A stretch of DNA of 64,000 nucleotides from an uncultured Hydrogenophaga sp. (lineage in GTDB: Bacteria > Pseudomonadota > Gammaproteobacteria > Burkholderiales > Burkholderiaceae_C), in the NCBI RefSeq assembly GCF_958439165.1, contig NZ_OY288136.1, forward strand, positions 4,591-68,590, read 5' to 3'. The notes under the pieces are model-generated. The model was not told the origin of the DNA. It made no database searches and worked only from the letters and a program-made list of their open reading frames with translations. A program made the translations under genes and the position numbers. Position 1 is the first letter of the stretch; each line of letters starts with the position of its first letter. Positions 7,108 through 14,715 of the stretch are shown piece by piece.

Positions 7108-9054
7108 TCAGGCTGCAGCCTTGACGGGGGCGAAGGTCTTGGCGTCGGCGATCTTCAGCGTGGCGCTCACGCTGCCGGTGCGGCCGTCCTCGAACTTCAC
7201 CTGGGTTTCGATGTACTGCTCGGTGCGGCCGGCATACAGCGCCTGCACCAGCGCGGCGTAGCGGTCGCCGATGAAGCCGCGGCGGACCTTGTTGGTGCGG
7301 GTGAGCTCGCCGTCGTCGGCGTCGAGCTCCTTGTGCAGCACCAGGAAGCGGCTGATCTGGCTGCCGGCCAGCAGCGCGTCGCGCGACAGGTCGGCATTGA
7401 CCTTCTCCACGCAGTCGCGGATGAGTTCGTAGACCTCGGTCTTCTGGGCCAGGTCGGTGTAGCCGGCGTAGCTCAGGTTGCGCCGCTCGGCCCAGTTGCC
7501 CACGGCATCGAAGTCGATGTTCACCATCACGCAGACCTTCTCGCGCTTGTCGCCGAAGGCCACCACTTCCTTGATGAACGAGAAGAACTTCAGTTTGTTC
7601 TCCACGTACTTGGGCGCGAACATGGCGCCGTCGAAGGTGCCACCCATGAGGCGGCCGACGTCCTTCACCCGGTCGATGATCTTGAGGTGGCCCGAGGCAT
7701 CGATGAAGCCGGCGTCGCTGGTGTGGTACCAGCCGTCGGCGGTGAGCACTTCCTCGGTCGCCTTCGGGTTCTTGTAGTAGCCCTTGAGCAGGCCGGGCGA
7801 CTTCACCAGGATCTCGCCGGTCTCGGACAGCTTGATCTCCACGCCCTCGCAGGGCACGCCCACGGTGTCGGCGCGCGCCTCGTTGTCGGGCTGCAGGCAG
7901 ACGAACACGGCGGTCTCTGTGGAGCCGTAGAGCTGCTTGAGGTTGATGCCGATGGAGCGGTAGAAGCTGAACAGGTCCGGGCCGATGGCCTCGCCGGCGG
8001 TGTAGGCCACCCGCACCCGGCTCATGCCCAGGTTGTTGCGCAGCGGGCCATAGACCAGCCAGTCGCCCAGGCGGTAGTTCAGCCGGTCGGCCAGGCCCAC
8101 GCTCTTGCCGTCCATGAGGGCCGGGCCGACGCGCCGGGCCACGTCCATGAAGTGGTGGAACAGCCGGCGCTTGAGGCTGCCGGCATCTTCCATGCGGATC
8201 ATCACGCTGGTCAGCAGGCCCTCGAACACCCGGGGTGGTGCGAAGTAGTAGGTGGGGCCCACTTCCTTCATGTCGATGGTCACCGTGCCGCCGGATTCCG
8301 GGCAGTTCACCACATAGCCGGCCACCAGCCACTGGGCGTAACTGAAGATGTTCTGGCCGATCCAGGCCGGCGGCATGTAGGCCAGCACCTCGTCGGCCGG
8401 GGTCAGGCGGTCGAAGCGGGCGCCGACGTCGGCGCGGTCGATCAGCGTGCGGTGGGTGTGCACCACGCCCTTGGGCTGGCCGGTGGTGCCGCTGGTGAAG
8501 AACATGGCGGCCACGTCGTCGGGCTGGCCCTGCTCCACCTCCTGCTGGTAACGCCCCGGGTGTTCGGCGGCATGCGCCTGGCCGGCCGCCACCAGGGCAT
8601 CCAGGCTTTGCAGGCCGGGTTCGTCGTAGTTGCGCAGGCCACGCGGGTCGTCGAAGTAGATCTGCGCCAGCTGCGGGCACTGCTCGCGGATCTCCAGCAT
8701 CTTGTCGACCTGCTCCTGGTCTTCCACCACCACGAACCGCACCTCGGCGTTGTTGATGGGGAAGACGCATTCGGCGCCCACGGCGTCCTGGTAGAGCGGC
8801 ACCGGAATGGCGCCCAGCGACTGGGCGGCCAGCATCGACGCATAGAGCCGCGGACGGTTGGCGCCGATCACCACCAGGTGCTCGCCGCGCTGCAGCCCGG
8901 CCTGGTGCAGGCCGCAGGCCAGTGCCTCGACCAGTTTCGCCAGTTCGGTCCAGGTGGTGGTCTGCCAGATGCCGTAGGCCTTCTCGCGCAGGGCCGGCGC
9001 GTCGGGGCGCTGGCGGGCGTGTTCCAGCATGAGCCGGGGGAAGGTGGTCTGCAT
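7108..9054 (-). CDS. AMP-dependent acyl-CoA synthetase (long-chain fatty acid-CoA ligase type)
   Basis: A 648-residue adenylate-forming acyl-CoA ligase and first gene of the transport operon. The ATP/AMP motif FFTSGTTGQPKGVVHTHR is intact, followed by YGSTETAVF, the YHTSDAGFID motif and the hinge KIIDRVKDVGRL. The length and the bulky C-terminal domain fit the long-chain/aryl acyl-CoA ligase branch that is commonly found fused into LivGHMKF operons in Betaproteobacteria. The start has AGGAG six bases upstream. It is divergent from a Crp/Fnr regulator and probably controlled by it through the palindrome at 9140-9160. The substrate is unknown; transport-linked CoA activation (vectorial acylation) is the natural reading. 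Confidence 0.9.
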   Translation of the reverse strand: MQTTFPRLMLEHARQRPDAPALREKAYGIWQTTTWTELAKLVEALACGLHQAGLQRGEHLVVIGANRPRLYASMLAAQSLGAIPVPLYQDAVGAECVFPINNAEVRFVVVEDQEQVDKMLEIREQCPQLAQIYFDDPRGLRNYDEPGLQSLDALVAAGQAHAAEHPGRYQQEVEQGQPDDVAAMFFTSGTTGQPKGVVHTHRTLIDRADVGARFDRLTPADEVLAYMPPAWIGQNIFSYAQWLVAGYVVNCPESGGTVTIDMKEVGPTYYFAPPRVFEGLLTSVMIRMEDAGSLKRRLFHHFMDVARRVGPALMDGKSVGLADRLNYRLGDWLVYGPLRNNLGMSRVRVAYTAGEAIGPDLFSFYRSIGINLKQLYGSTETAVFVCLQPDNEARADTVGVPCEGVEIKLSETGEILVKSPGLLKGYYKNPKATEEVLTADGWYHTSDAGFIDASGHLKIIDRVKDVGRLMGGTFDGAMFAPKYVENKLKFFSFIKEVVAFGDKREKVCVMVNIDFDAVGNWAERRNLSYAGYTDLAQKTEVYELIRDCVEKVNADLSRDALLAGSQISRFLVLHKELDADDGELTRTNKVRRGFIGDRYAALVQALYAGRTEQYIETQVKFEDGRTGSVSATLKIADAKTFAPVKAAA

Positions 9055-9131
9055 GTTCGTCTCCTGTGGCCGGAATACGCCGGCGCTTCATCCGTCCCTG
9101 AGGGGACATGGATCGCATCGTAGGAGCGGGT

Positions 9132-9161
9132 TTGACGTTTTGTTGTCGGTCCGACGACAAT
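9132..9161 (+). promoter_or_regulatory. Candidate sigma-70 promoter of the crp/fnr gene
   Basis: TTGACG (9132-9137) and GACAAT (9156-9161) are separated by 18 bases, matching 5/6 and 4/6 of the sigma-70 consensus. The predicted start of transcription near 9168 would leave a leader of about 36 bases before the ATG at 9204. The palindrome at 9140-9160 fills the spacer, so any protein bound there would block this promoter. Confidence 0.4.
9140..9160. promoter_or_regulatory. Operator-like palindrome between ligase operon and crp/fnr gene
   Basis: TTGTTGTCGG-T-CCGACGACAA is a 21-bp inverted repeat with 9 of 10 positions matched in the arms. It lies 86 bases upstream of the ligase start and 44 bases upstream of the regulator start, in the only intergenic space of the divergent pair. 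Crp/Fnr proteins bind two-fold symmetric ~22-bp sites, so the local regulator at 9204 is the obvious candidate binder. It is not the Crp (TGTGA) or Fnr (TTGAT) consensus, suggesting a distinct recognition helix. Confidence 0.6.
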
Positions 9162-9203
9162 CTCGGGTCTACCCTGCCTGGGACTTTCCCTAGAACGATC
9201 GAC

Positions 9204-9947
9204 ATGACCGTCTTCACCGCCCGTCGCTCGGCCGCCGTGCTGCGCGACAGTGCCCGCAAGCCCACACCCGAGGAGCTGCGCGAGGTTCCCTGGCTTGATC
9301 GCCTCACCGACGCCGAACGGGAACGCGCCCTGGAGGCCCTGGTGGTCGGCGAGGCCGAGCCGGGCGATTACATCTGCCGCATCGGCCGCCCGGTCACTTA
9401 CTGGTTCGGCCTGGTGGACGGCCTGCTCAAGATGAGCAACGACGAATCCCAGGGCCCGGCCATCACCTTCACCGGCGTGGCCCCGGGCGGCTGGTTCGGG
9501 GAAGGTACGGTGCTCAAGCACGAGCAGTACCGCTACAACATCCAGGCCCTGCGCCGCAGCCGGGTGGCCGGTCTGCCGGTGGCCACCTTCGACTGGCTGG
9601 TCGACCATTCGCTGGGCTTCAACCGCTTCGTGATGCTGCAGCTCAACGAGCGGCTGGGCCAGTTCATCGCGGCCCGCGAGATCGACCGTCTGAACAGCCC
9701 CGATCTGCGCGTGGCCCGCAACCTGGCCGCGCTGTTCCACCCGCTGCTCTCGCCCAGCGTGGGCGGTTCGCTGCGCATCACCCAGCAGGAGCTGGCCTAC
9801 CTGGTGGGCCTGTCGCGCCAGCGCACGAACGAGGCCCTGTCGACCCTGGAGCGGCTCGGCTGGATCCGGGTGGAATACGGCGGCGTGAAGGTGCTGGACC
9901 TGCAGGCCCTGCGCAGCGGGCAGATCGATGCCCCTTCTCTGGGATGA
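9204..9947 (+). CDS. Crp/Fnr family transcriptional regulator
   Basis: A 247-residue regulator with an N-terminal cyclic-nucleotide-binding-type beta-roll (about residues 35-150, with VAPGGWFGEGTVLKHEQYRYNIQALRRSRV) and a C-terminal winged helix of the Crp type (LRITQQELAYLVGLSRQRTNEALSTLERLG). No N-terminal cysteine cluster is present, so it is not an oxygen-sensing Fnr. The start at 9204 (MTVFTARRS) is preferred over an in-frame ATG at 9108, which would run through the operator and promoter. It is divergent from the ligase/Liv operon and probably autoregulated. Its stop overlaps the start of the next gene by ATGA. The effector is unknown; an acyl-CoA made by the operon is a reasonable guess. 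Confidence 0.88.
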   Translation: MTVFTARRSAAVLRDSARKPTPEELREVPWLDRLTDAERERALEALVVGEAEPGDYICRIGRPVTYWFGLVDGLLKMSNDESQGPAITFTGVAPGGWFGEGTVLKHEQYRYNIQALRRSRVAGLPVATFDWLVDHSLGFNRFVMLQLNERLGQFIAAREIDRLNSPDLRVARNLAALFHPLLSPSVGGSLRITQQELAYLVGLSRQRTNEALSTLERLGWIRVEYGGVKVLDLQALRSGQIDAPSLG

Positions 9948-10792
9948 TCGGCGCCATGAACCGCCGTCCCCCGCCGTCCCGTCCCGCTCCGCCGCCCGCA
10001 CCCGTCCGCACCGACGGCCTCGTGCGCTTGAACAAGCTGCTGGCCGAGCGCGGCCTGTGCTCCCGCCGCGAGGCCGACGCCTGGATCGAGCAAGGCTGGG
10101 TCAAGGTGGACGGTGCGCCGGCCGTCATCGGCCAGCCGGTGCGTGCGGATGCCGCCATCGACATCGACCCCCGTGCCCGTCAGCAGCAGGGCAGCCAGGT
10201 GACGGTCATCCTGCACAAGCCGGTGGGCTATGTGAGCGGCCAGCCGGAAGACGGGCATGAAGCCGCCGTGACCCTGGTGCAGGCCCGCAACCGGTGGCGC
10301 GACGACGGCAGCCCGCGCCGGTTCGACCCTGCCCAGCTGCGCGGCCTGGCCCCGGCCGGCCGGCTCGACATCGACTCCACCGGCATCCTGGTGCTGACCC
10401 AGGACGGTCGCGTGGCCCGCCAGCTCATCGGCGAGGACAGCGGCATCCAGAAGGAATACCTGGTGCGGGTGCAGTGGGCGCCCAACGGCCCGCAGGGCGT
10501 CGGCGTGGTGGCGCAGGACGTGCAGTCGGTGCTGCCGCGCGACCGCCTGGCCTTGCTGCGCCACGGCCTGAGCCTGGACGGCCAGCGCCTCAAGCCGGCC
10601 GAGGTGACCTGGCAGAACCCCGAGCAGCTGCGTTTCGTGCTGACCGAAGGCAAGAAGCGCCAGATCCGCCGCATGTGCGAGGCCGTGGGGCTGCACGTGG
10701 TGGGCCTGAAGCGGGTGCGCATCGGCCGGGTGGTGCTGGGCCAGCTGCCGGTGGGGCAGTGGCGCTACCTCGGGCCCGACGAGCGCTTCTGA
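9944..10792 (+). CDS. Ribosomal large-subunit pseudouridine synthase, RluF/RluB type
   Basis: A 282-residue RNA pseudouridine synthase of the RsuA/RluB/RluF group, converting uridine to pseudouridine in 23S rRNA. An S4 RNA-binding domain covers about residues 27-75 (VRLNKLLAERGLCSRREADAWI). The catalytic motif is GRLDIDSTGILVLTQDG with the nucleophile Asp142. The C-terminal KKRQIRRMCEAVGLHVVGLKR box is also canonical. The single-sequence layout and length favour RluF over RluB, but I cannot separate them firmly. The N-terminus is a short Pro/Arg-rich tail. It overlaps the upstream regulator by four bases (ATGA); a second ATG lies at 9956. Confidence 0.88.
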   Translation: MIGAMNRRPPPSRPAPPPAPVRTDGLVRLNKLLAERGLCSRREADAWIEQGWVKVDGAPAVIGQPVRADAAIDIDPRARQQQGSQVTVILHKPVGYVSGQPEDGHEAAVTLVQARNRWRDDGSPRRFDPAQLRGLAPAGRLDIDSTGILVLTQDGRVARQLIGEDSGIQKEYLVRVQWAPNGPQGVGVVAQDVQSVLPRDRLALLRHGLSLDGQRLKPAEVTWQNPEQLRFVLTEGKKRQIRRMCEAVGLHVVGLKRVRIGRVVLGQLPVGQWRYLGPDERF

Positions 10793-10811
10793 GCCGGCGT
10801 TCAGCCCCCCC

Positions 10812-10840
10812 TCTTGAAACCCCGGTCGGCCGACCCCACT
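10812..10840 (+). promoter_or_regulatory. Sigma-32 (RpoH) heat-shock promoter of htpG
   Basis: CTTGAAA at 10812-10818, a 14-base spacer, and CCCCACTT at 10833-10840 match the sigma-32 consensus CTTGAAA-N11-16-CCCCATNT almost perfectly. It sits 53 bases upstream of the htpG start codon. htpG is a known RpoH-regulon gene in other proteobacteria, which supports the assignment. Confidence 0.85.
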
Positions 10841-10893
10841 TCCCGGCCGGTTTCATTTTTCCGGACCCACCGATCTCCATCGACCTGTCGACC

Positions 10894-12780
10894 ATGAGCA
10901 AACAGACCCATTCCTTCCAGGCCGAAGTGGCCCAGCTGCTGCACCTCGTCACCCATTCGCTGTACTCCAACCCGGACATCTTCCTGCGCGAGCTGGTGTC
11001 CAACGCCTCGGACGCCTGCGACAAGCTGCGCTTCGAGTCGCTGGCCGATGCCGCCCTGCTCGAAGATGCGCCCGAACTGCAGGTGCAGGTGGCCTTCGAC
11101 CGCGAAGCCCGCACCATCACCATCACCGACAACGGCATCGGCATGAGCGCGCAGGAGGCCATCGACCACCTGGGCACCATTGCCAAGAGCGGCACCCGCG
11201 ACTTCATGAGCAAGCTCTCGGGCGACCAGAAGTCCCAGGCTTCGGAAACCGGCCAGCTCATCGGCCAGTTCGGCGTCGGCTTCTACTCCGGCTTCATCGT
11301 GGCCGACCGCATCGTGGTGGAAAGCCGCCGCGCCGGCCTGAGCCCGGCCGAGGGCGTGCGCTGGACCAGCGGCGGCAGCGGCGACTTCGAGGTCGAGGCC
11401 ATCGAGCGCGCCGCGCGCGGCACCAGCGTCATCCTGCACCTGCGCGAGGACAAGAGCGAATACCTCAACCACTGGAAGCTCAAGTCCATCATCGGCAAAT
11501 ACTCCGACCACATCAGCCTGCCGGTGCGCATGCAGAAGGAGGAGTGGGACAGCGAGAAGAGCGAGTACGTGCTCAAGGACGAGTGGGAGACCGTGAACTC
11601 GGCCAACGCGCTGTGGAGCCGCCCCAGGAAGGACATCAGCGACGAGCAGTACATCGAGTTCTACAAGGCCATCGGCCATGACGCCGAGGCCCCGCTGGCC
11701 TGGAGCCACAACCGGGTCGAAGGCAGCACCGAATACACGCAGCTGCTGTACATCCCGGCCAAGGCCCCGCAGGACCTCTGGAACCGCGACCGCAAGGCCG
11801 GCATCAAGCTCTATGTGAAGCGCGTCTTCATCATGGACGAGGCCGAGAGCCTCATGCCCGCCTACCTGCGCTGGGTCAAGGGCGTGGTGGACTCCAGCGA
11901 CCTGCCGCTCAACGTCAGCCGCGAACTCCTGCAGGAAAGCCGCGACGTCAAGGCCATCCGCGAGGGCAACACCCGCCGCGTGCTCTCGCTGCTGGACGAC
12001 ATCGCCAAGGACGCCGACAAGTACGCCGGCTTCCACCGCGAGTTCGGCGCCGTGCTCAAGGAAGGCCTGGGCGAGGACTTCGCCAACCGCGAGAAGATCT
12101 CCAAGCTGCTGCGCTTTGCCAGCACATCCCCGGACGTCGCCCAGGAAGGCATCACCTCGCTGGTCGACTACAAGGCCCGCATGAAGGAAGGCCAGAAGGC
12201 CATCTACTACATCACCGCCGACAGCCAGGCCGCTGCCCGCCACAGCCCGCAGCTGGAGGTGTTCCGCAAAAAGGGCATCGAGGTGCTGCTCATGACCGAC
12301 CGGGTGGACGAATGGGCGCTGTCCTTCCTGCCGGAGTTCGACGGCACCCCGCTGCAAAGCGTGGCCAAGGGCGCGGTCGACCTGGGCGACCTGCAGGACG
12401 AGGCCGAGAAGAAAGCCGCCGAGGAAGCCGCCGAGAGCTTCAAGCCGGTGCTGGAGAAGCTGCGCGAAAGCCTGAAGGACAAGGCCCGCGACGTGCGCGT
12501 CACCTCCCGCCTGGTCGATTCACCGGCCTGCCTGGTGGTGGACGACGGCGATTACTCCACCCAGCTGGCCCGCCTGCTCAAGCAGGCCGGCCAACAGGCA
12601 CCCGACACCAAACCCATCCTGGAAGTGAACGCCGGCCATGCCCTGGTGAAGAAGCTCGACGGCTCCGCCCACTTCGATGATCTGGCCCACATCCTGTTCG
12701 ATCAGGCTCTGCTGGCCGAAGGCGGCCTGCCGGAAGATCCGGCGGGGTATGTGAGGCGGGTGAACGCGTTGCTGGTGTGA
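10894..12780 (+). CDS. htpG: Molecular chaperone HtpG (Hsp90)
   Basis: Bacterial Hsp90, 628 residues, an ATP-dependent cytosolic homodimeric chaperone. All GHKL ATPase motifs are intact in the N-domain: ELVSNASDACDKLRF, DNGIGM, GTIAKSGT and GQFGVGFYSGFIVAD. The middle domain carries the catalytic-loop region NVSRELLQESRDVKAIR, and the C-terminal dimerisation domain is complete. The true start is MSKQTHSFQAEV at 10894. A longer open frame reading in from 10294 is only the upstream gene in another frame. Expression is probably heat-inducible from the sigma-32 promoter at 10812-10840. Confidence 0.97.
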   Translation: MSKQTHSFQAEVAQLLHLVTHSLYSNPDIFLRELVSNASDACDKLRFESLADAALLEDAPELQVQVAFDREARTITITDNGIGMSAQEAIDHLGTIAKSGTRDFMSKLSGDQKSQASETGQLIGQFGVGFYSGFIVADRIVVESRRAGLSPAEGVRWTSGGSGDFEVEAIERAARGTSVILHLREDKSEYLNHWKLKSIIGKYSDHISLPVRMQKEEWDSEKSEYVLKDEWETVNSANALWSRPRKDISDEQYIEFYKAIGHDAEAPLAWSHNRVEGSTEYTQLLYIPAKAPQDLWNRDRKAGIKLYVKRVFIMDEAESLMPAYLRWVKGVVDSSDLPLNVSRELLQESRDVKAIREGNTRRVLSLLDDIAKDADKYAGFHREFGAVLKEGLGEDFANREKISKLLRFASTSPDVAQEGITSLVDYKARMKEGQKAIYYITADSQAAARHSPQLEVFRKKGIEVLLMTDRVDEWALSFLPEFDGTPLQSVAKGAVDLGDLQDEAEKKAAEEAAESFKPVLEKLRESLKDKARDVRVTSRLVDSPACLVVDDGDYSTQLARLLKQAGQQAPDTKPILEVNAGHALVKKLDGSAHFDDLAHILFDQALLAEGGLPEDPAGYVRRVNALLV

Positions 12781-12787
12781 GGGCTGC

Positions 12788-12820
12788 ACCGCTAGCGCCT
12801 GTTTTCGCAGGTCTAGCGGT
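12788..12820. terminator. Hairpin between convergent htpG and the next gene
   Basis: ACCGCTAG (12788-12795) pairs with CTAGCGGT (12813-12820), with an inner CCTG/CAGG stem around a TTTTCG loop. It lies 8 bases after the htpG stop and 27 bases from the convergent gene end, the right place for a bidirectional terminator. A long T-run is missing on both sides, so termination efficiency is uncertain. Confidence 0.5.
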
Positions 12821-12846
12821 TTGCGCCTTCGGTAGTTGCCCGGAGA

Positions 12847-14493
12847 TCAGGCTACCTCGTAAAGGGCTACGAGATTTCGGATGGAGGAGCGCAGTGAGGC
12901 CGACATTTGAGAACCGGCCTCTCGTGCCACGATCTTGTCCGCAGCGAATCCCGGTTCAGCCGCCAGAAACTCCACCGCGCTCTTGAGGTCCCCCATACGT
13001 TCGATCACCCTCTCCATTTTCGACAGCAAGTTGGTGCGCACGCGGGACGAAGGACTCAGCAGGTCAAAGGTGTCTGCGTTACCCGACTTCATCGCAACTT
13101 GTTCAGCTTTCTTGTAGGCCGCAGCGAAGTCGGCCTGACTCTTCTGCAGCAGCTTCATGGCCTGGGTCACCAGGCGGGTATCGCCGAGTGGTGCCATGAC
13201 ATCCGTCAACGACTCGCCAGCCAGCAGATCCATCGGCAAGCTCAGGGGCGACGCAGCGAAGGATCCCAGCAGGATTCGGCGCTCGACCGGCTTCATGGCG
13301 TTCCATTGCTGTTGGCTGATGGGCTTCGGCTGAGCCGCTGGACCAACAGACGCTTTGGGGACCTGCACAAAGCCCTCTTTGAGTGCTGCTCGCAGTTCCT
13401 TCTCCACTTTCAGCAGCTCAGTGTTGTCCAGGCCGTTCTTTTTGAATGCCTCGGCCAGCGTATTCACCTGGTCGATGATGGCCTCAGCACGGGGCTTCAG
13501 ATAAGCCCCGTTGGTGGCATCAATGCCCACCGGTGTCTGGGCGACGGCCACGTGTTGCCGGTGCAGCTTGCTGAACAGACCGAACAGCCCGCGCTTGGGC
13601 GGCAGGGGGCTGACCTCCAGTTTCGATTTCTGTGATTGGTTCAACAGGCTTTCAAACTTCTTGGTCTGCGTTTTGATCGCCTCGAACGCTTGACGCAACT
13701 CGAGGCCGTGACCGTTCGATCGGTGCTTGCCCAGCTCCCTCGCCACTGCCGTTTCGGATTTCAGACTGAAAGGCCTGCTGAAACATTGGACGGCGTCGAG
13801 CCGTTGGACAGGGCTCAATGGCCCGGGATCGGCTCGGTCGACTGGGGCGGGGGTGGTGGGTTCGTTCTTCGTCTTTCCGATGGCGACCTTCCCACCGCCC
13901 TTGCTCATCGGGGCCAAGGAATAGTCGCGTCCAAGCTCGCGCACCGTTTCGGCCTGTGCTGGTGTCTGGTGTTGAATGCCTTTGGCTTTCGTGGTACCCA
14001 GCCTTGGGGAGGGTGGCGCACCGTTTCTATTCGTCTGTAGGGCTCGCTGATCCGGGGTGTCGAACTGGTGGGACTCGGATTTGTATTCCACCGGACCGAT
14101 CAGATCGATGGTGGGCGCCGGGATCGGTTGGTCAACACCCTCGAACAGCGGGCTGGCGTTGGATGGTTTAGGGCCATAAAACCCTTCTGCTGTGTCAGCG
14201 CTGCCGTCTTTCTCGCTGGTCTGTGCTGCCTTGCGCTGGTCATCTTCCTCCTCCATGGCGATGGCTGCTTCGAGGCTGGAGATGGCCATGATGGCGCTCG
14301 GGGGAAGTTTCCCGACGCCCAAGGGTTTGGGCGTTGATGCGTTGCGGGGCTTTTTGGTTGTCCGGGTGGTTGCCAGTGCCTGCTGCTGGAGCGATGTCGT
14401 CTCTGGCGACACGCCCTTGGCGGTGGGGCTGGCTTCCTGCTTGCCGTGTGGCTTGAGTCTGGTGCGTGGCGCGGTCGGAGTTGAGCTGATCAT
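12847..14493 (-). CDS. Unrecognised protein with low-complexity N-terminus; candidate secreted effector
   Basis: I do not recognise this protein. With the start at ATG 14493 it has 548 residues; the frame stays open to 14787, and no good ribosome site marks the start. Residues 1-240 are rich in Pro, Ser, Thr, Lys and Gln with little predicted structure (for example STPTAPRTRLKPHGKQEAS). From about 275 onward it looks helical, with long amphipathic stretches (AEAIIDQVNTLAEAFKKNG; TQAMKLLQKSQADFAAAYKK). It has no membrane segment, signal peptide or enzyme motif I can name. Base composition is visibly lower in G+C than the flanking genes, a sign of transfer. A disordered Ser/Pro-rich N-terminus with a helical body and low GC is common in type III/IV secreted effectors, but I see no PIP box and no secretion genes here. 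It is divergent from the phc quorum-sensing operon. Confidence 0.6.
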   Translation of the reverse strand: MISSTPTAPRTRLKPHGKQEASPTAKGVSPETTSLQQQALATTRTTKKPRNASTPKPLGVGKLPPSAIMAISSLEAAIAMEEEDDQRKAAQTSEKDGSADTAEGFYGPKPSNASPLFEGVDQPIPAPTIDLIGPVEYKSESHQFDTPDQRALQTNRNGAPPSPRLGTTKAKGIQHQTPAQAETVRELGRDYSLAPMSKGGGKVAIGKTKNEPTTPAPVDRADPGPLSPVQRLDAVQCFSRPFSLKSETAVARELGKHRSNGHGLELRQAFEAIKTQTKKFESLLNQSQKSKLEVSPLPPKRGLFGLFSKLHRQHVAVAQTPVGIDATNGAYLKPRAEAIIDQVNTLAEAFKKNGLDNTELLKVEKELRAALKEGFVQVPKASVGPAAQPKPISQQQWNAMKPVERRILLGSFAASPLSLPMDLLAGESLTDVMAPLGDTRLVTQAMKLLQKSQADFAAAYKKAEQVAMKSGNADTFDLLSPSSRVRTNLLSKMERVIERMGDLKSAVEFLAAEPGFAADKIVAREAGSQMSASLRSSIRNLVALYEVA

Positions 14494-14584
14494 GTGAAAC
14501 GCGTAGGGGTTGATGATGTGATGTTCGTCACCAAACCAAGATGAATGTCTCACCAAGTCATGACCATTTATCCAGTTCGCGAGA

Positions 14585-14627
14585 TGACTGGCCACGCCGC
14601 CTGACCTGTGTCCGGCACAGCCAGTCA
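14585..14627. promoter_or_regulatory. Nested inverted repeats between the candidate effector gene and phcB
   Basis: TGACTGGC (14585-14592) is repeated inverted as GCCAGTCA (14620-14627), with a second dyad CTGTG-TCCGG-CACAG (14606-14620) inside. The element lies in the 222-base space between the divergent starts at 14493 and 14716. It may be an operator for a LysR or other dimeric regulator, or a hairpin; the sequence alone does not decide. Confidence 0.4.
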
Positions 14628-14715
14628 CCCCCCGGAGTTCTTGGATGCGGGTAGTGGCATTGGTGCTCTTCACCGGTGGTAAAAAGCCGAACAGCCCACG
14701 AGCCGAAGTCGCGTG

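Noticed and set aside
10294..10893. N-terminal extension of the htpG frame
   Set aside because: It overlaps the pseudouridine synthase gene and passes through the sigma-32 promoter; the canonical HtpG start is at 10894.
14494..14715. PIP-box/HrpX-type promoter for the candidate effector
   Set aside because: TTCG-type half sites are present but not at the required 16-base spacing.
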